A DNA stretch of 64,000 nt from positions 42,516,134-42,580,133 of the forward strand of contig NC_030831.1 of assembly GCF_001704415.2 (NCBI RefSeq), in the 5' to 3' direction. Origin of the DNA: Capra hircus (Eukaryota; Chordata; Mammalia; Artiodactyla; Bovidae). A program made the position numbers and the translations under genes. The notes below the pieces were generated by a model. That model was not told the DNA's origin. It made no database searches and saw nothing but the letters and a program-made list of their open reading frames with translations. Within the stretch, counting starts at the first letter, position 1. The number at the start of each line of letters is the position of its first letter. This document shows, in pieces, positions 1 to 10,308 of the stretch.

Positions 1-145
1 GTCCATGGGATTCTCCAGGCAGGAATACTGGAGTGGGTTGCCATTCCCTTCTTCAGATCTCCCCCACCTAGGGATCGAACCTGCGGTTCTTATGTCTCCT
101 GCATTTACAGGTGGAGTCTTTACCACTAGCGCCACCTCGGAAGCC
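1..145 (-). repeat. Bov-tA SINE, cut by the window edge
   Basis: On the minus strand it reads GGCTTCCGAGGTGGCGCTAG and continues through the tRNA-derived B-box-like part (ggttcgatccc type) and the CCACTCCAGTATTCCTGCCT core. This is the ruminant tRNA-Glu-derived Bov-tA consensus. The 3' end lies before base 1. Confidence 0.93.
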
Positions 146-249
146 TTTTTCCTTCTAGTGTTTCATAATTATTTTCAGTGGAAAAATCTAATTGTGGTAA
201 AATACAGGTAACAAAGTGTACCATCTTAGCCACGTCTAGGCATCCAGTT

Positions 250-768
250 CCGTGATGTCAAGGACATTCGGGTTGTTGTATGACCTTCCTCTCCATCCAT
301 CCAAGCCCCCAGTAACTTCTGTCCTGTTTTTGGTCTCCATGGATTTGTCCACTTGAGGTCCCTCTATGTGGGATCATACGGGGTTTGTCCTCTGTGACCA
401 GCCCATTTCACTTGGTATAATGTCCTCCAGGTTTATCCATGTAAAAACCTGCATGTGTCAGAATCCCCTTCCTTTTTCAAGGCTGAATCCTATTCCTTTG
501 CATGTCTGAACCACATTTTCTTTATTCAGCCACTGATACACAATGTTGCTTCCGCCTTTGGATTATTGTGAATCGTGCTGACGTGAATATGGGTGAACAG
601 ATTCCTCTTTGAGGTCCTGATTTCAGTTCTTTAGGGTATAAACCAGAAGCAGGGTGCCAGGTCCAAAGTGAATTCTTTTCTGAAGCAACTACATCATTTT
701 ACATTCCCACCAGCAGTGCACTGGGGTTCCAGTTTCTCTACGTCCTTACCAAGGCTCATTTTCCGCTA
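250..768 (-). mobile_element. Old L1 LINE 3' fragment (antisense)
   Basis: The plus strand shows the antisense of the L1 end: aaggctgaatcctattcct, ccacattttctttattcagc, ttgtgaatcgtgctgacgtg and cattcccaccagcagtgca. These are hallmarks of mammalian L1M 3' ends. The fragment continues on the far side of the Bov-tA inserted at 780. Confidence 0.8.
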
Positions 769-990
769 GTCTTGATAGTGCGTGCTAAATTGCTTCAGCC
801 CTGACCCTATGGACTGTAGCCCAGCATCCTCCTCTGTCCATGGGATTCTCCAGGCAAGAATACTGAGTTGCCATGCCTTCCTCCAGGGGATCTTCCCTAC
901 CCAGGAATCGAACCTGGGTCTCTCATGTCTCCTGCATTGCAGGTGGGGTTCTTTACCACTGAGTCACTGGGGAAGCCGGGTCTTGATAGT
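769..990 (-). repeat. Bov-tA SINE inserted in L1, with target-site duplication
   Basis: The element at 780-979 is flanked by an identical 11-bp direct repeat gtcttgatagt at 769-779 and 980-990. It reads Bov-tA on the minus strand, from the ggaagcc-proximal tRNA-like head to the ccatggactgtagcc core. It is a clean example of a nested insertion. Confidence 0.93.
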
Positions 991-1295
991 ACCCATCCTA
1001 ATTGAGCAAGGTGGTGCCAGCCTTTCTTTTTGACATCAAGTGTCCAGGACAGGTGGTATGGAATAAGATGTAACAGGATTTTCAAAGGGCCTTCATATCA
1101 CAGCTGAAATATTTAGGCCTGGCTCTACCATCAGCCAACACAAGTGTGCACTGGTGAGAACAGGCGGGCACACACGCCCCCAGGCGCCCTCGGGTACCCT
1201 GGTTACAGGGCACGGGGCCCCGGGGGAGGCAAAGGCTGTGCGTTTGCGCTGCCCTCTTGGACACCGTCTCTTCCCACCCTTTGTCTGGGCTGCAG

Positions 1296-1617
1296 AACCA
1301 CGACCACGCCTGCGTCGCCTGCCGCATCATCCACCACTCGGACGAGCACCGGCCGCCCCTGCTGCCCCCCAAGGCGGACCTAACTGTGGGGCTGCACGGC
1401 GAGTGGGTGAGCCAGCGCTGCGAGGTGCGGCCCGAGGTCCTCTTCCTGACGCGCCACTTCATCTTCCACGACAACAACCATAGCTGGGAGGGGCACTACT
1501 ATCACTACTCGGACCCCGTGTGCAAGCACCCCACCTTCACCCTCTACGCCAGGGGTCGCTACAGCCGCGGCGTGCACTCCGCCAGGGTCCTGGGCGGCAC
1601 GGAGTTCGTGTTCAAAG
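1296..1617 (+). CDS. APCDD1: APCDD1 penultimate coding exon
   Basis: The acceptor is CTGCAG and the exon opens in phase 0 with AAC CAC GAC CAC. It ends with AAA G before donor GTAGGG, so the valine codon is split 1+2 with the next exon. It encodes the HGEWVSQRCEVRP and GHYYHYSDPVCKHPTF region of the extracellular domain. It is GC-rich and has no internal stop. Confidence 0.93.
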
Positions 1618-2262
1618 GTAGGGCCCGCCCCGCCCCTGGTGGTGCCTGCAGGGTGCCTGGGGTGGCCACTGGTCACGTCCATGCGTGGCACCCTTTCCAT
1701 CTGAGGGTCCCTTCTGTGGGCCATGGTCTGCGGGGTGGGCTGACAGCAGGGGCCTGTGAGGCGTGGTGCCGCCAGCAGCCGCGTGTCATGCCGTCTTGTC
1801 TCCTTGGCAGTGAACCACATGAAGGTCACCCCCATGGACGCAGCCACGGCCTCGCTCCTCAACGTCTTCAGCGGGAATGAGTGCGGGGCCGAGGGCTCCT
1901 GGCAGGTGGGCGTCCAGCAGGATGTGACCCACACCAACGGCTGCGTGGCCCTGGGCATCAGGCTGCCTCACACAGAGTACGAGATCTTCAAGATGGAGCG
2001 GGACACCCGCGGCCGCTACCTACTGTTCAATGGCCAGAGACCCAGCGACGGCTCCAGCCCAGACCGGCCCGAGAAGAGAGCCACATCCTACCAGATGCCC
2101 CTGGTGCAGTGCGCCTCATCGGCGCCCAGGCCTGAGGACTTCTCTGAGGACCCCGGGGGGCACGGGCACCGCAGCCGGGCCCCCGGGAGCAGCCCAGGTC
2201 CCCTGCTGCTGGCTGGGCTCACCGGCCTCTGGACTCTGTTACCCTGGCTCGGCCTCGGCTAG
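1296..2262 (+). CDS. APCDD1: APCDD1, last two coding exons (3' half of the gene)
   Basis: APCDD1 is a membrane-anchored glycoprotein that binds Wnt ligand and LRP co-receptor at the cell surface and dampens beta-catenin signalling. Two exons join in frame here: 1296-1617 and 1811-2262, giving about 257 residues, roughly the C-terminal half of a protein of about 514. Recognisable stretches are NHDHACVACRII, the HGEWVSQRCEVRPEVLFLTR block, HYSDPVCKHPTF, GGTEFVFK|VNHMKVTPMDAA and GTHTNGCVALG-like DVTHTNGCVALG; the cysteines typical of the two APCDD1 beta-barrel repeats are kept. The protein ends in a hydrophobic segment (LLLAGLTGLWTLLPWLGLG) that fits the single C-terminal membrane anchor. The acceptor is ctgcag at 1290-1295, the internal intron is 193 nt, and the stop is TAG at 2260-2262. 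Upstream exons lie before this window. Identity is recognised from the translated sequence and supported by the neighbouring NAPG and PIEZO2 genes. Confidence 0.95.
1811..2262 (+). CDS. APCDD1: APCDD1 last coding exon
   Basis: The acceptor is CTTGGCAG at 1803-1810 and the stop is TAG at 2260-2262. The exon encodes VNHMKVTPMDAATASLLNVF through NGCVALGIRLPHTEYEIFK, YLLFNGQRPSDGSSPDRPEK, a Pro/Gly/Ser-rich stalk and the hydrophobic C-terminal anchor. The juxtamembrane stalk (about PRPEDFSEDPGGHGHRSRAP) is the least conserved part of the family. Confidence 0.93.
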
Positions 2263-3750
2263 CAGTGCTGAGGGTGTGATTTTATTTTTTTCCCCGCACC
2301 AGGATGCCTTACAATTTACAGACTTTCTTTATGAAAAGAAGAGACACTTCTTCCTCAGATGCACTTGAGTGGCTGAGAACGGTGCTCCTACCCTCCTGCC
2401 ACCCCAACCCCCAAGCCCGCCCAGCCTGAGCCATGAGCTGTTTGAAGATTCAGCTTTGAACTCCATCCAGTAGGGTCCCGGGCCTGGGTGTCCTCACTAT
2501 ATAATTGCACTTTAAGACCGCAGAGGGTTTCGGGCGAGCGTGTTGGCAGAGGCAGCGGGGCAAGGGCTCCACTGTCTTCTCTTCTTCCTTTCCATCGTTG
2601 TGCGTTTTGGGGTGGAGCTCCGGCTTCAGCTTTTCCTGCTGCTTCTCTGCGGCTGTTTCCTGCTCCCGTGAACCTGCTTTGCTCTCTGAGTTCCCAGCCT
2701 GGGATGCAGAGCAGAATTGGTTGGGACTGTGATCCAGACATTTCTTTTACATAAAGAAGAGAGAGGGGAGCAGGAGAAGACATGGGTGTAAGGGAACAAC
2801 TGTGCCAGCCTTTCCGAAGAAAGAGAACAAATCCACACTTTCAGATGTTAAAAAGTATCTGTAATTAAAGTTTCAGAGTCATTTAAACCATGGTCATTTT
2901 AGCTTGTTGGGAAAGGAGGTGCTGGTCTGTGCTGGTCCCTGGTTGGCTACCGGACGCTCATCACTCTTACCGCCCAGGCATGGGGTGGGGCGGTGTGGAT
3001 CAGCACCCTTCCCACTGCAGACAGACAGGAGCCACAGTTCAGGGAGGATGACCCGGGTGACGCAGTGTCCGTTAGGTCTGGCCTCCTCTCTGGGGGACCC
3101 TGTCCTGGCTCACTGGTGCCTGGAGCTTTACTCTGTCATCTCTGCTGCTTCAAAGACCAAGACTCAGAGACCACATGTGGGTGCCATGGCCCTGTCTGTC
3201 CAGAGGAGGCAGTGGGGGCGTCCTAGCCGGGTCCCCAGAGACCATTCACCCTGCTCAGGGTTCAGGCTGGGCTGACCCAGCTCTGTCACTGCAGAGAGTC
3301 TCAGGGCACCGTTGACAGAGTCTGTGAGGGTGCACGAGTTGCTGTGGCTTATTAGGAAATGTGCCCTCTGAACACTGAAGGTGGTGGCCAGGAGAGACCC
3401 ATGGAGGGAAGCACGAGTCACCGAGAGAAAGCCTGGACATAACTAGAAGCTGGCGTGCAAACCATGATTGAGGTCAAGAGTCCCACCTGTACTTAAGATC
3501 TGCCTTTATGAGACGCTGTGGTGATAAGTTATAAGCGGGCATGGGGGACCACAGTGCTGTGTCTTTAGATGATATTTTACATTGCGGTTGAGGGGGGTTA
3601 TTCCAATGAAAGTACTAACTTAATGTCTGCCCAGTTTAATAAACAGAGATGTCAGAGATACTCCCACAATATACATTTTACCTGTGGATCTATTTAATTA
3701 ACACTAACGCTGTCTTTAAAGGATATAATAAAATTATGTAAAAACAACAA
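2263..3750 (+). other. APCDD1: APCDD1 3' UTR and candidate poly(A) signals
   Basis: This is non-coding sequence after the TAG stop. Candidate polyadenylation hexamers are ATTAAA at 2864-2869, AATAAA at 3638-3643 and AATAAA at 3727-3732; which one is used cannot be decided from sequence. No recognisable interspersed repeat lies in this stretch, which fits transcribed UTR. The short open frames here have no family resemblance. Confidence 0.6.
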
Positions 3751-3861
3751 ACAAAACCAAACTATGTTCACTACAGAATATCTCTGTGATTTACTGTAAA
3801 AATGTTGGCTTTATAGTCACTCAGCTGGACTCAGCTGTTCACACTGTTTAAAAGTACACTG

Positions 3862-3960
3862 TATGTGTACACACACACATATATACATACCCATATGCAC
3901 ATATACACCAATACACAGGTTTTAATGTGTGTATAGTGTGTGATATGTATGTGTCTTAGG
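3862..3960. repeat. Degenerate CA/TG and TA microsatellite
   Basis: It has short runs of ca, ta and tg dinucleotides (acacacacatatatacatac, then tgtgtgtatagtgtgtgata). The array is imperfect, and no longer pure run is present. Confidence 0.7.
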
Positions 3961-5020
3961 GACGAGATGACATTCATGTGGTCTTGTCACTTTCTGACCC
4001 ACTACAAATCATGACAAAGAATGACTAGTATAATTTATTCACAAATTATCATCAGTTGGATTTGTGCCTGTCACTCACTGTCTCACCCACATACTTCACA
4101 TCCTAAAACTAAGCTGCCTGGGTAGCCTACGAAGATTGTCTTATTTTAAAAGATTCTCCATCACCCTGAAGAAACACAATGGCCTATCCTTTAACAGTCA
4201 TTCTGTTTCAAAAATTGGAAATTTTAACTTAAGGCCAAGGTGCTGTTTCTGAGGAAGAAATGGCTGACTCTAGAATATTCCATAAAAGCTGGAAATACTC
4301 CATAATCTGCACTCAGGCGCTGGCCTGTCTGCCCCGAAGTTAAAAGCTGGTCATATCTGTAACTCCGAGATTGGGGCAGGCAGGGCATGAACACTGGGTG
4401 GCTCTCCTCGGCATCGCTGGCCTCTGGGAGTGGACATCTCATCCTGGGCAGCAGGCTGGTCACAGGCAGCTCAGAGAGCTGCTTCTTGGACAGCAGTACA
4501 ATATGAGTGTGACCTGGGCTTCAGACTGTATAAAATCCGAGTTGACCCAGGACTCAAGAAGGAGTTTTTAGGGTCCCAGTGTCCCCAGTACAGAGCAAAG
4601 GGGGTTCGTTCAGACATGACAAGCACCACTGTCCGTCCCAGAGGCGCAGGGTCCAGCACTGCTGGGATTGTCCACCCTGAATGGTCCATCTCAGGGTTCC
4701 CATGCCTAGCCGCCCATCGGGGTGACCCCACGCTTCCCGACACGGAGGAGCTCTGTTCAAAGGGCGGGCAGCCCAGGACCTCTCTGATGGGGCCTCGCAC
4801 ACACACACCAGGTGGAAACAGCCTGAGTGCAGGCCTTGAGGCTCCCGGCTGAAGGAAAATTTTATGACAGTAGAAGTGCCATTCTCTAGTTCATCAACTC
4901 TAAACATCCTGCTGAAAACAGCAATGATGTTCACAGCCATCCACACAAACCCTGTGATGTTCTGTTGTAAATGGTATGTCCCATCCCTGTAACACATACT
5001 AGATCCCTGGTATTTATTTT
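3961..5020. other. Intergenic, no gene recognised
   Basis: Nothing coding is recognisable. A few open frames of 60-150 codons occur on both strands around 4370-5000, with no family resemblance and no splice-signal context. Confidence 0.5.
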
Positions 5021-5024
5021 GGAA

Positions 5025-5726
5025 AATAGGAAAACCAATCCTTAAATGTATGTGGAAACCATAAGGGACCCCGAGTAGCCAGAGCTATCTTGAGAAAGAG
5101 CAAAACTAAAGGAATCACATTTCCGGATTTCAGAGTATATTGCAAAGCCACAGTTCAGCGTGGCTCTGACACAAAGCCAGATACACAGAGCAGAGACCGG
5201 AGATAAACCCACACTTCTGCAGTCAGCTGATCTTCTGTTAACACGAGGGTGCCAGGAAGATGCAAGAAGAGTCCCTTCAACAAATGACATTTGAAAGACT
5301 GAATATTCATATACACTAGACTGAAATTGGACCCTTACACCAGAGACAAAACAAAAACACAAACACCAAGTCAAAATGGATTCAAGGCTTGAACATAAGG
5401 CCTAAAACGGTAAAATTCTTAAGAAGGAAATATGGGGGTAATGTATCATGATATTGGCTTTGGCAGTGATTTCATGGATATAATTCCAAAAGCACAGGCA
5501 ACAAAAGCAAAAATTTAAAAATAGACTGCATCAAACCAAAAAGCGTCTGCACAACAAAGGGAAAAAATCAATAGAGGGAAAAAGCAACCCATGGAATGAA
5601 AGAACATATAGCAAACCTTTTATCTGATAAGGGGTTAATCTCCAAAAGGAACTCCTACAACCCAACAGCAGTAGAAGAAAAAAAAAAAAAAAGCAAGAAA
5701 CTCTCTTTATAAAAATGGTCAAATGG
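5025..5726 (+). mobile_element. L1 LINE ORF2 fragment (5' part of a split copy)
   Basis: It reads in sense like the end of L1 ORF2: ggaaccataagggaccccga-like sequence, tcaaaatggattcaaggctt, gtctgcacaacaaagggaaa and atctgataaggggttaatct. The reading frame is broken by many changes, so it is dead. It resumes after the SINE at 5727-5895. Confidence 0.85.
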
Positions 5727-5910
5727 AGACTCCCCTGGTGGTCCAACAGTTAACACTCTGCACTTTCAATGCATGGGTGCAGGTTCAATTCCTGACTGGG
5801 GAGAAAGATCCCACATTTCTGGGGGCAAAAAAACACCCAAAACATAAAACAGAAGCAATATTCAATAAAGACTTTAAAAACGGTCCACATTAAAAAAAAA
5901 TGGGCAAAGG
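5711..5910 (+). repeat. CHR-type tRNA-derived SINE inserted in L1, with target-site duplication
   Basis: The body is 5727-5895, beginning gactcccctggtggtccaac and ending with the typical aaacagaagcaatattc...ttcaataaagactttaaa tail. The flanks 5711-5726 (aaaaatggtcaaatgg) and 5896-5910 (aaaaatgggcaaagg) are near-identical and restore continuity of the L1. Confidence 0.85.
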
Positions 5911-5945
5911 ATTTGAATAGACATTTCTGCAAAAAATATTCTATT
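5896..5945 (+). mobile_element. L1 LINE fragment, continuation after SINE
   Basis: aatgggcaaaggatttgaat and agacatttctgcaaaaaata continue the L1 ORF2 text interrupted at 5726. Confidence 0.75.
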
Positions 5946-6780
5946 TTATATTTTCTTTTCTTTGAGTAATTTTGCCATGGAAACAAGTGGATGATGTCAG
6001 AAATGGATGGCATAAACATGGAAGGGCAGGCTTCACAAAAGAGCTGGTCAAAGATGAGAAATAGCTCTGATTTCCAAACAAAATTCATTTCGGTAGCCAA
6101 GAAAACAGAGTCCCTGGTGCGATAAAGCGCGTTCTCTGAAGAACCCCCTTTGAGTGTGCTCCAGCACGAATGTCTACCCACAGCATTCACAGCAACCTAG
6201 CCAACCTCTGCATTTCCTTATTAGCTTGAAACTAAATAGCAGGAAATAGCCAGGGGCACCAATAACACTGCAGAATCTTGTGCCAACTTCCAGCTGGGTA
6301 GACGGCCCTGTGGAGCTAGTTTCTTAATACTTTGAAAAATTCCACTGAAATGAGAGATAACAAACTTGAAAGGCAAGTCCTTTGTGCATCAATAAATCAG
6401 ACATCAAAGTGATGATTGGGCCAGAGATCTGAAGAAGTCGTGTGTCATTTTCAGCATAATAAAGCCGTGAATATGAATTCAGATGAGCGGCCTGGCTGGA
6501 AATACAGCAAACCATGTGCTCTATTTCTGGAGTAGCCCTTCTCCCCAGGGGGTGATACAGATTTCGATTCCATGGTATCTTGCACACTTCTTCACTCGTC
6601 TCATCACATTTCCAGACCACAGAGAGCCGTAAGTTACCTGTTCCGTTGCAATTCACTCCAAAAGCATTGGAATATTGAAGAAAATGGTGATGATTAAAAC
6701 AACTAAAAACTCATAGGAGCTCTGTGCAAAATTCTGCCACACAGGCAAACAACTATAAACAAACAAGTTTAAAAACAGTT
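5946..6780. other. Intergenic, repeat-free stretch
   Basis: No recognisable repeat or gene is seen. The minus strand has a 110-codon open frame (6656-6324) without recognised homology. The balanced, non-simple composition and lack of young repeats make it a fair candidate for a conserved non-coding element, but nothing in the sequence proves this. Confidence 0.4.
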
Positions 6781-6858
6781 AATTCATGCTGTCCACCTGA
6801 AAGTAACACAACATTGTTAATTAACTATGCTCCAGTATAAAATAAAGAAATGAAATGA
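6781..6858 (+). mobile_element. L1 LINE 3' end fragment
   Basis: aaagtaacacaacattgtta and ctatgctccagtataaaata match the artiodactyl L1 3' terminus, ending in an A-rich tail. Confidence 0.7.
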
Positions 6859-7638
6859 AACAGGTATTCAACCTGTTCTTGTTAGGTCCGTGAGGTCCCA
6901 GCGCCCTCCTCAGGCTGACTGCATACCCAAATGCTCCTCTCTGGGGGTCCTGCCACAGCCCCGGGCAGGGCTATGACTTACATCAGTTACTCTAAGCTTC
7001 AGACACTTATTTTGATTATTCTTCACTTATTTTCGCATGACCAACATTAAGTAAACTGATCATTAGACTATGCCCTGGCACCACTTAGGAATAACAGTTA
7101 TGTTGCTATAAATAGAGGATTTTATACTCAAAGAAAGTTTGGAATCTGTCTCATTCCATCATATACTCAATGTGGTGACCCTTCCCTGCCCCTAGCCAGT
7201 GCGGTAACTCATGAAGACATCCGGGGTCAGCCTGAAAGTTTCCAGAGTCATTGCTGAAACTGTCAGGGCATGTCATTCCATTTCTCAACACTTATAATTC
7301 TTTAAATATTCTAACATTGGGATGAATATTAGATCCTAGTTCCACCCATGATCCTAAGTCTCTCAGAAGGAATTACTCTTTCTCTACTTGACAGGCTTCC
7401 AAACAACTCTTCTCCCCAGGTCTCTTCTTTGGTAGAGTTTTGTTCACATTTTCCTAATATGATTTGGACCCTGTGCTGCAAATCATTGCTCCGTTCTTTC
7501 TTATTTAGTTAAGTTTCAGTTTCTATAATTAACAATTCTCTAAAAATACTGAATAAAATATCATAGATACAGATGGACCAATGAAAATAGTCTTAGCACC
7601 AGTACTTCCCCTAGTCTAGACCAACTCTGAAAACAGCT
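6859..7638. other. Intergenic, nothing recognised
   Basis: AT-rich DNA with no gene, RNA or clear repeat that I can identify. Confidence 0.5.
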
Positions 7639-7639
7639 G

Positions 7640-7845
7640 AAAGTGTTAATTGCTCAGTTATGTCTGACTCTTTTGCGACCCCATGGACTGTAACTCACCA
7701 GGCTCCTCTATCCATGGAATTCTCCAGGCAAGAAAACTGGAGCGGGTTGCCATTCCCTTCTCCAGGGGATCTTCCTGACCAGGGATCAAACTCGGGTCTC
7801 CTGCATTGCAGGCAATTCTTTACCATTTGAGCCACCAAGGAACAC
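7640..7845 (-). repeat. Bov-tA SINE
   Basis: On the plus strand it reads gaaagtgttaattgctcagt, then the ccatggactgtaactcacca core, ending in the tRNA-like head taccatttgagccaccaagg; it is therefore antisense. Confidence 0.93.
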
Positions 7846-7986
7846 CAACGCTGGTGGAACCAATATGTTAGTTTTTTTTTTTTTAAGACATTCATTTTTG
7901 TCAGTGAGGTCCTTAAATATTTAGAAGTTGAAACTGTCTCTTTTATGCTGCATGGTGTAGAAATGTCAGGACTCAACAAACCATTT

Positions 7987-8258
7987 GGAGAAAGAAGTGG
8001 CAACCCACTCCAGTACTCTTGCCTGGAACATCCTATGGACGGAGGAGCCTGGTAGGCTATAGTCCATGGGGTCGTGAAGAGTCAGACACGACTGAGTGAC
8101 TTCAGTTTTGCTTTTCACTTTCATGCATTGGAGAAGGAAATGCAACCCACTCCAGTATTCTTGCCTGGAGAATCCCAGGGACGGGGGAGCCTGGTGGGCT
8201 GCCGTCTATGGGGTCACACAGAGTCGGACACGACTGAAGCAACTTAGCAGCAGCAGCA
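7987..8258 (+). repeat. BOV-A2 SINE (two tandem A monomers)
   Basis: There are two copies of the module caacccactccagta...gagtc(g/a)gacacgactga, at about 7998-8100 and 8145-8236, separated by the ttttgcttttcactttcatg linker and ending in a gcagcagcagc tail. This is the dimeric BOV-A2 structure. Confidence 0.93.
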
Positions 8259-10096
8259 AACCATTGCTATAAGAACCTTGAGAGAAATCACAAGTTTTTA
8301 AAAAAGAAATAATTTGTGTACGTATTGGTTGTGTGTGTCTAGAAGCTATTCCAATGTCTGCTTTACCCCCCCTCTCTTCTGGCATCTACGGCCGTCATCA
8401 AATGTAATCCACAAAATAACAGATGCTGCATGAAGATACTTGTTAAAATATTTTACCATTGACAGATTCCTTGCTCATCACAAGCTCACAGAAGACACTT
8501 AATTGCAAGGCCTGTTTGGGAATTACTGGAGTCACCTCCACTGGATTTCCTTTCCATGTGGAACCAGAAGCTTCAAGAATTTAACATCTTTCCGGAGAAA
8601 GATAAAAGAGGGAACATCACCTGGGTCTGATAGCAAGTGATTGTACTTAGCATAGAGGAGTGGTTATAAACTTAGATTTTGCTTATCTTAGTGCTTCGTT
8701 GTTTATGCTTTTGAAAATCTGTATTCTTGGCTTTGCTCTTACTGCCTTAGCTTAGATTTTACTGCATTAGGTTAGCACGGTTAAATCGTTTGAGTTCTTT
8801 AACTTGCAATCAATGTTTCTTTATTTACTTATTTTTATCCCACTTTATTCCAAAAATGAGTCAAGGCAGTTTACGGAAATACCTACAATTCAAGGGGACC
8901 GAATAGAATATAAAAATAGCTGAGTACATCTGGGCAAACAAAATCGAAGGCTACAAAAATAAGAACAATCCAGATGTGACCTGGTTGTTCTCAGGATGTG
9001 CTCGCAAATCTTAGCCCCTCACTAGAGGGGAGCTACAGTTAATGTCAGGCTTTCTAGAAGCCAAAGAGGTAATGTGACAAAATTTCATGTGACTCGAACA
9101 AATTAATTACTCAGGAAAAAGAACAACCTTTTCTGGAAGCAGAGAAAGAGAGATTCTCCTCGTGACACTTGTTCAATAAAGAAGAACCACACACTCATCC
9201 CCCAGTTTATCTAGCACATTATTCTGACTCAGGGCTTCAGAAGCTCCACAATCTTTGCATGCTACCTGCTGAGCTGGGTGCCCCTTTGTGCACTGTTTAG
9301 AAGATACTCCAGGTCTGCCCCACATCTAGTCCCAGCATGGAAGTCTCTTAAATTTAAACCCCTGAGTCCATCTGAAATTACCCTCATGGGCCCAGGGATC
9401 TTTAGAAAACCTCATTTTCTTATTTGTGTACCTTTGAAGTCTATGGCTTTCATGTTCGATTACTGTGTTAAACATGGGGGTCTTCCTTTCCTGGGCTCTG
9501 TGTAGCAAAATTGGACTTTCATCCTTCAGTTAAATCTAAGGAAGAAAAAGGAGTGAAGAAACCTCCCATAAAAGTGAGATGTTATTATGTGCTAATGAAA
9601 ACCAGACTGTCTCCTGGTAACAAAAAGTCCAGTTTTGCTACACAAGGCTGTGTTCCCATCAAGGACCCCTAATACTCGGTCCCCAGAGGGGACCCATAAT
9701 CATGGGATCCTGTTACTAGGTGTGTCAATAAATGCCCAAGCATGCAGTCCTCTCTGCTAAGCTTATCCAAGTTCAAATCCCAGATCTTGAGAGCAAAACC
9801 ATTTAGTGTGCAACGTCAATGAGAAAGTGTCCCCTTTTTTTTTTTTAATATCCAAGGATGTTCTTGCTTAAACTGCTGTGGGAGGGGGCGATCAGGGGGT
9901 CCTCACAGTCCCCACCACAAGGGGGTCTTGATGTGGCCAACCCCAAGGGTCTCCCCTCTCCAGTCCAGTCAGGCACATCCTTCACCCCAGTTCTCGCACA
10001 AGGTGGTTGGCAGTGGAGAATCTTTTCTTTTTTTTTTATCTTCAGGATGCTTCCTGCCCAGACAGTCCCCCTCTTTCCCATCAATATATCAACCCT
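8259..10096. other. Intergenic, no gene recognised
   Basis: AT-rich DNA. Around 9530-9830 it shows text resembling an old LTR or MER-type repeat, but the family cannot be fixed. There is a T-run at 9834-9846. Confidence 0.4.
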
Positions 10097-10308
10097 GGGC
10101 TTCCCTGGTGGCTCAGATGGTAAAGAACCTGCCTGCCAATGCAGGAGACCTGGGTCTGGAAGATCTCCTGAAGAAAAGAATGACAACCTACTCCAGTATT
10201 CGTGCCTGGAGAATTCCATGGAATGTAGCCCACCAGGCTCCCCTACAGGTGGGCTACATTCCATGGGGTCGCAAAGAGTTGGACATAACTGAGAGGCTAA
10301 CACTCACT
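10097..10308 (+). repeat. Bov-tA SINE carrying an internal inverted duplication
   Basis: It starts with gggcttccctggtggctcag and ends with ggacataactgagaggctaa. Inside it, 10216-10234 and 10248-10266 are perfect 19-bp inverted repeats, which is not part of the consensus; the second arm replaces the normal ctacagtccatggggtcgc with an extended copy. Confidence 0.92.

Noticed and set aside
1380..1958. 192-codon minus-strand open frame across the APCDD1 exons
   Set aside because: It is a GC-rich shadow of the real APCDD1 reading frame on the other strand.
7987..8258. Repeated modules suggesting a CRISPR-like or satellite array
   Set aside because: The two repeats are the dimeric structure of a BOV-A2 SINE; the DNA is vertebrate and no array of repeat and spacer exists.
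10097..10308. tRNA-like sequences in the SINEs taken as tRNA genes
   Set aside because: The tRNA-derived heads of Bov-tA and CHR SINEs lack a complete cloverleaf and are dispersed repeats; no true tRNA gene was found.
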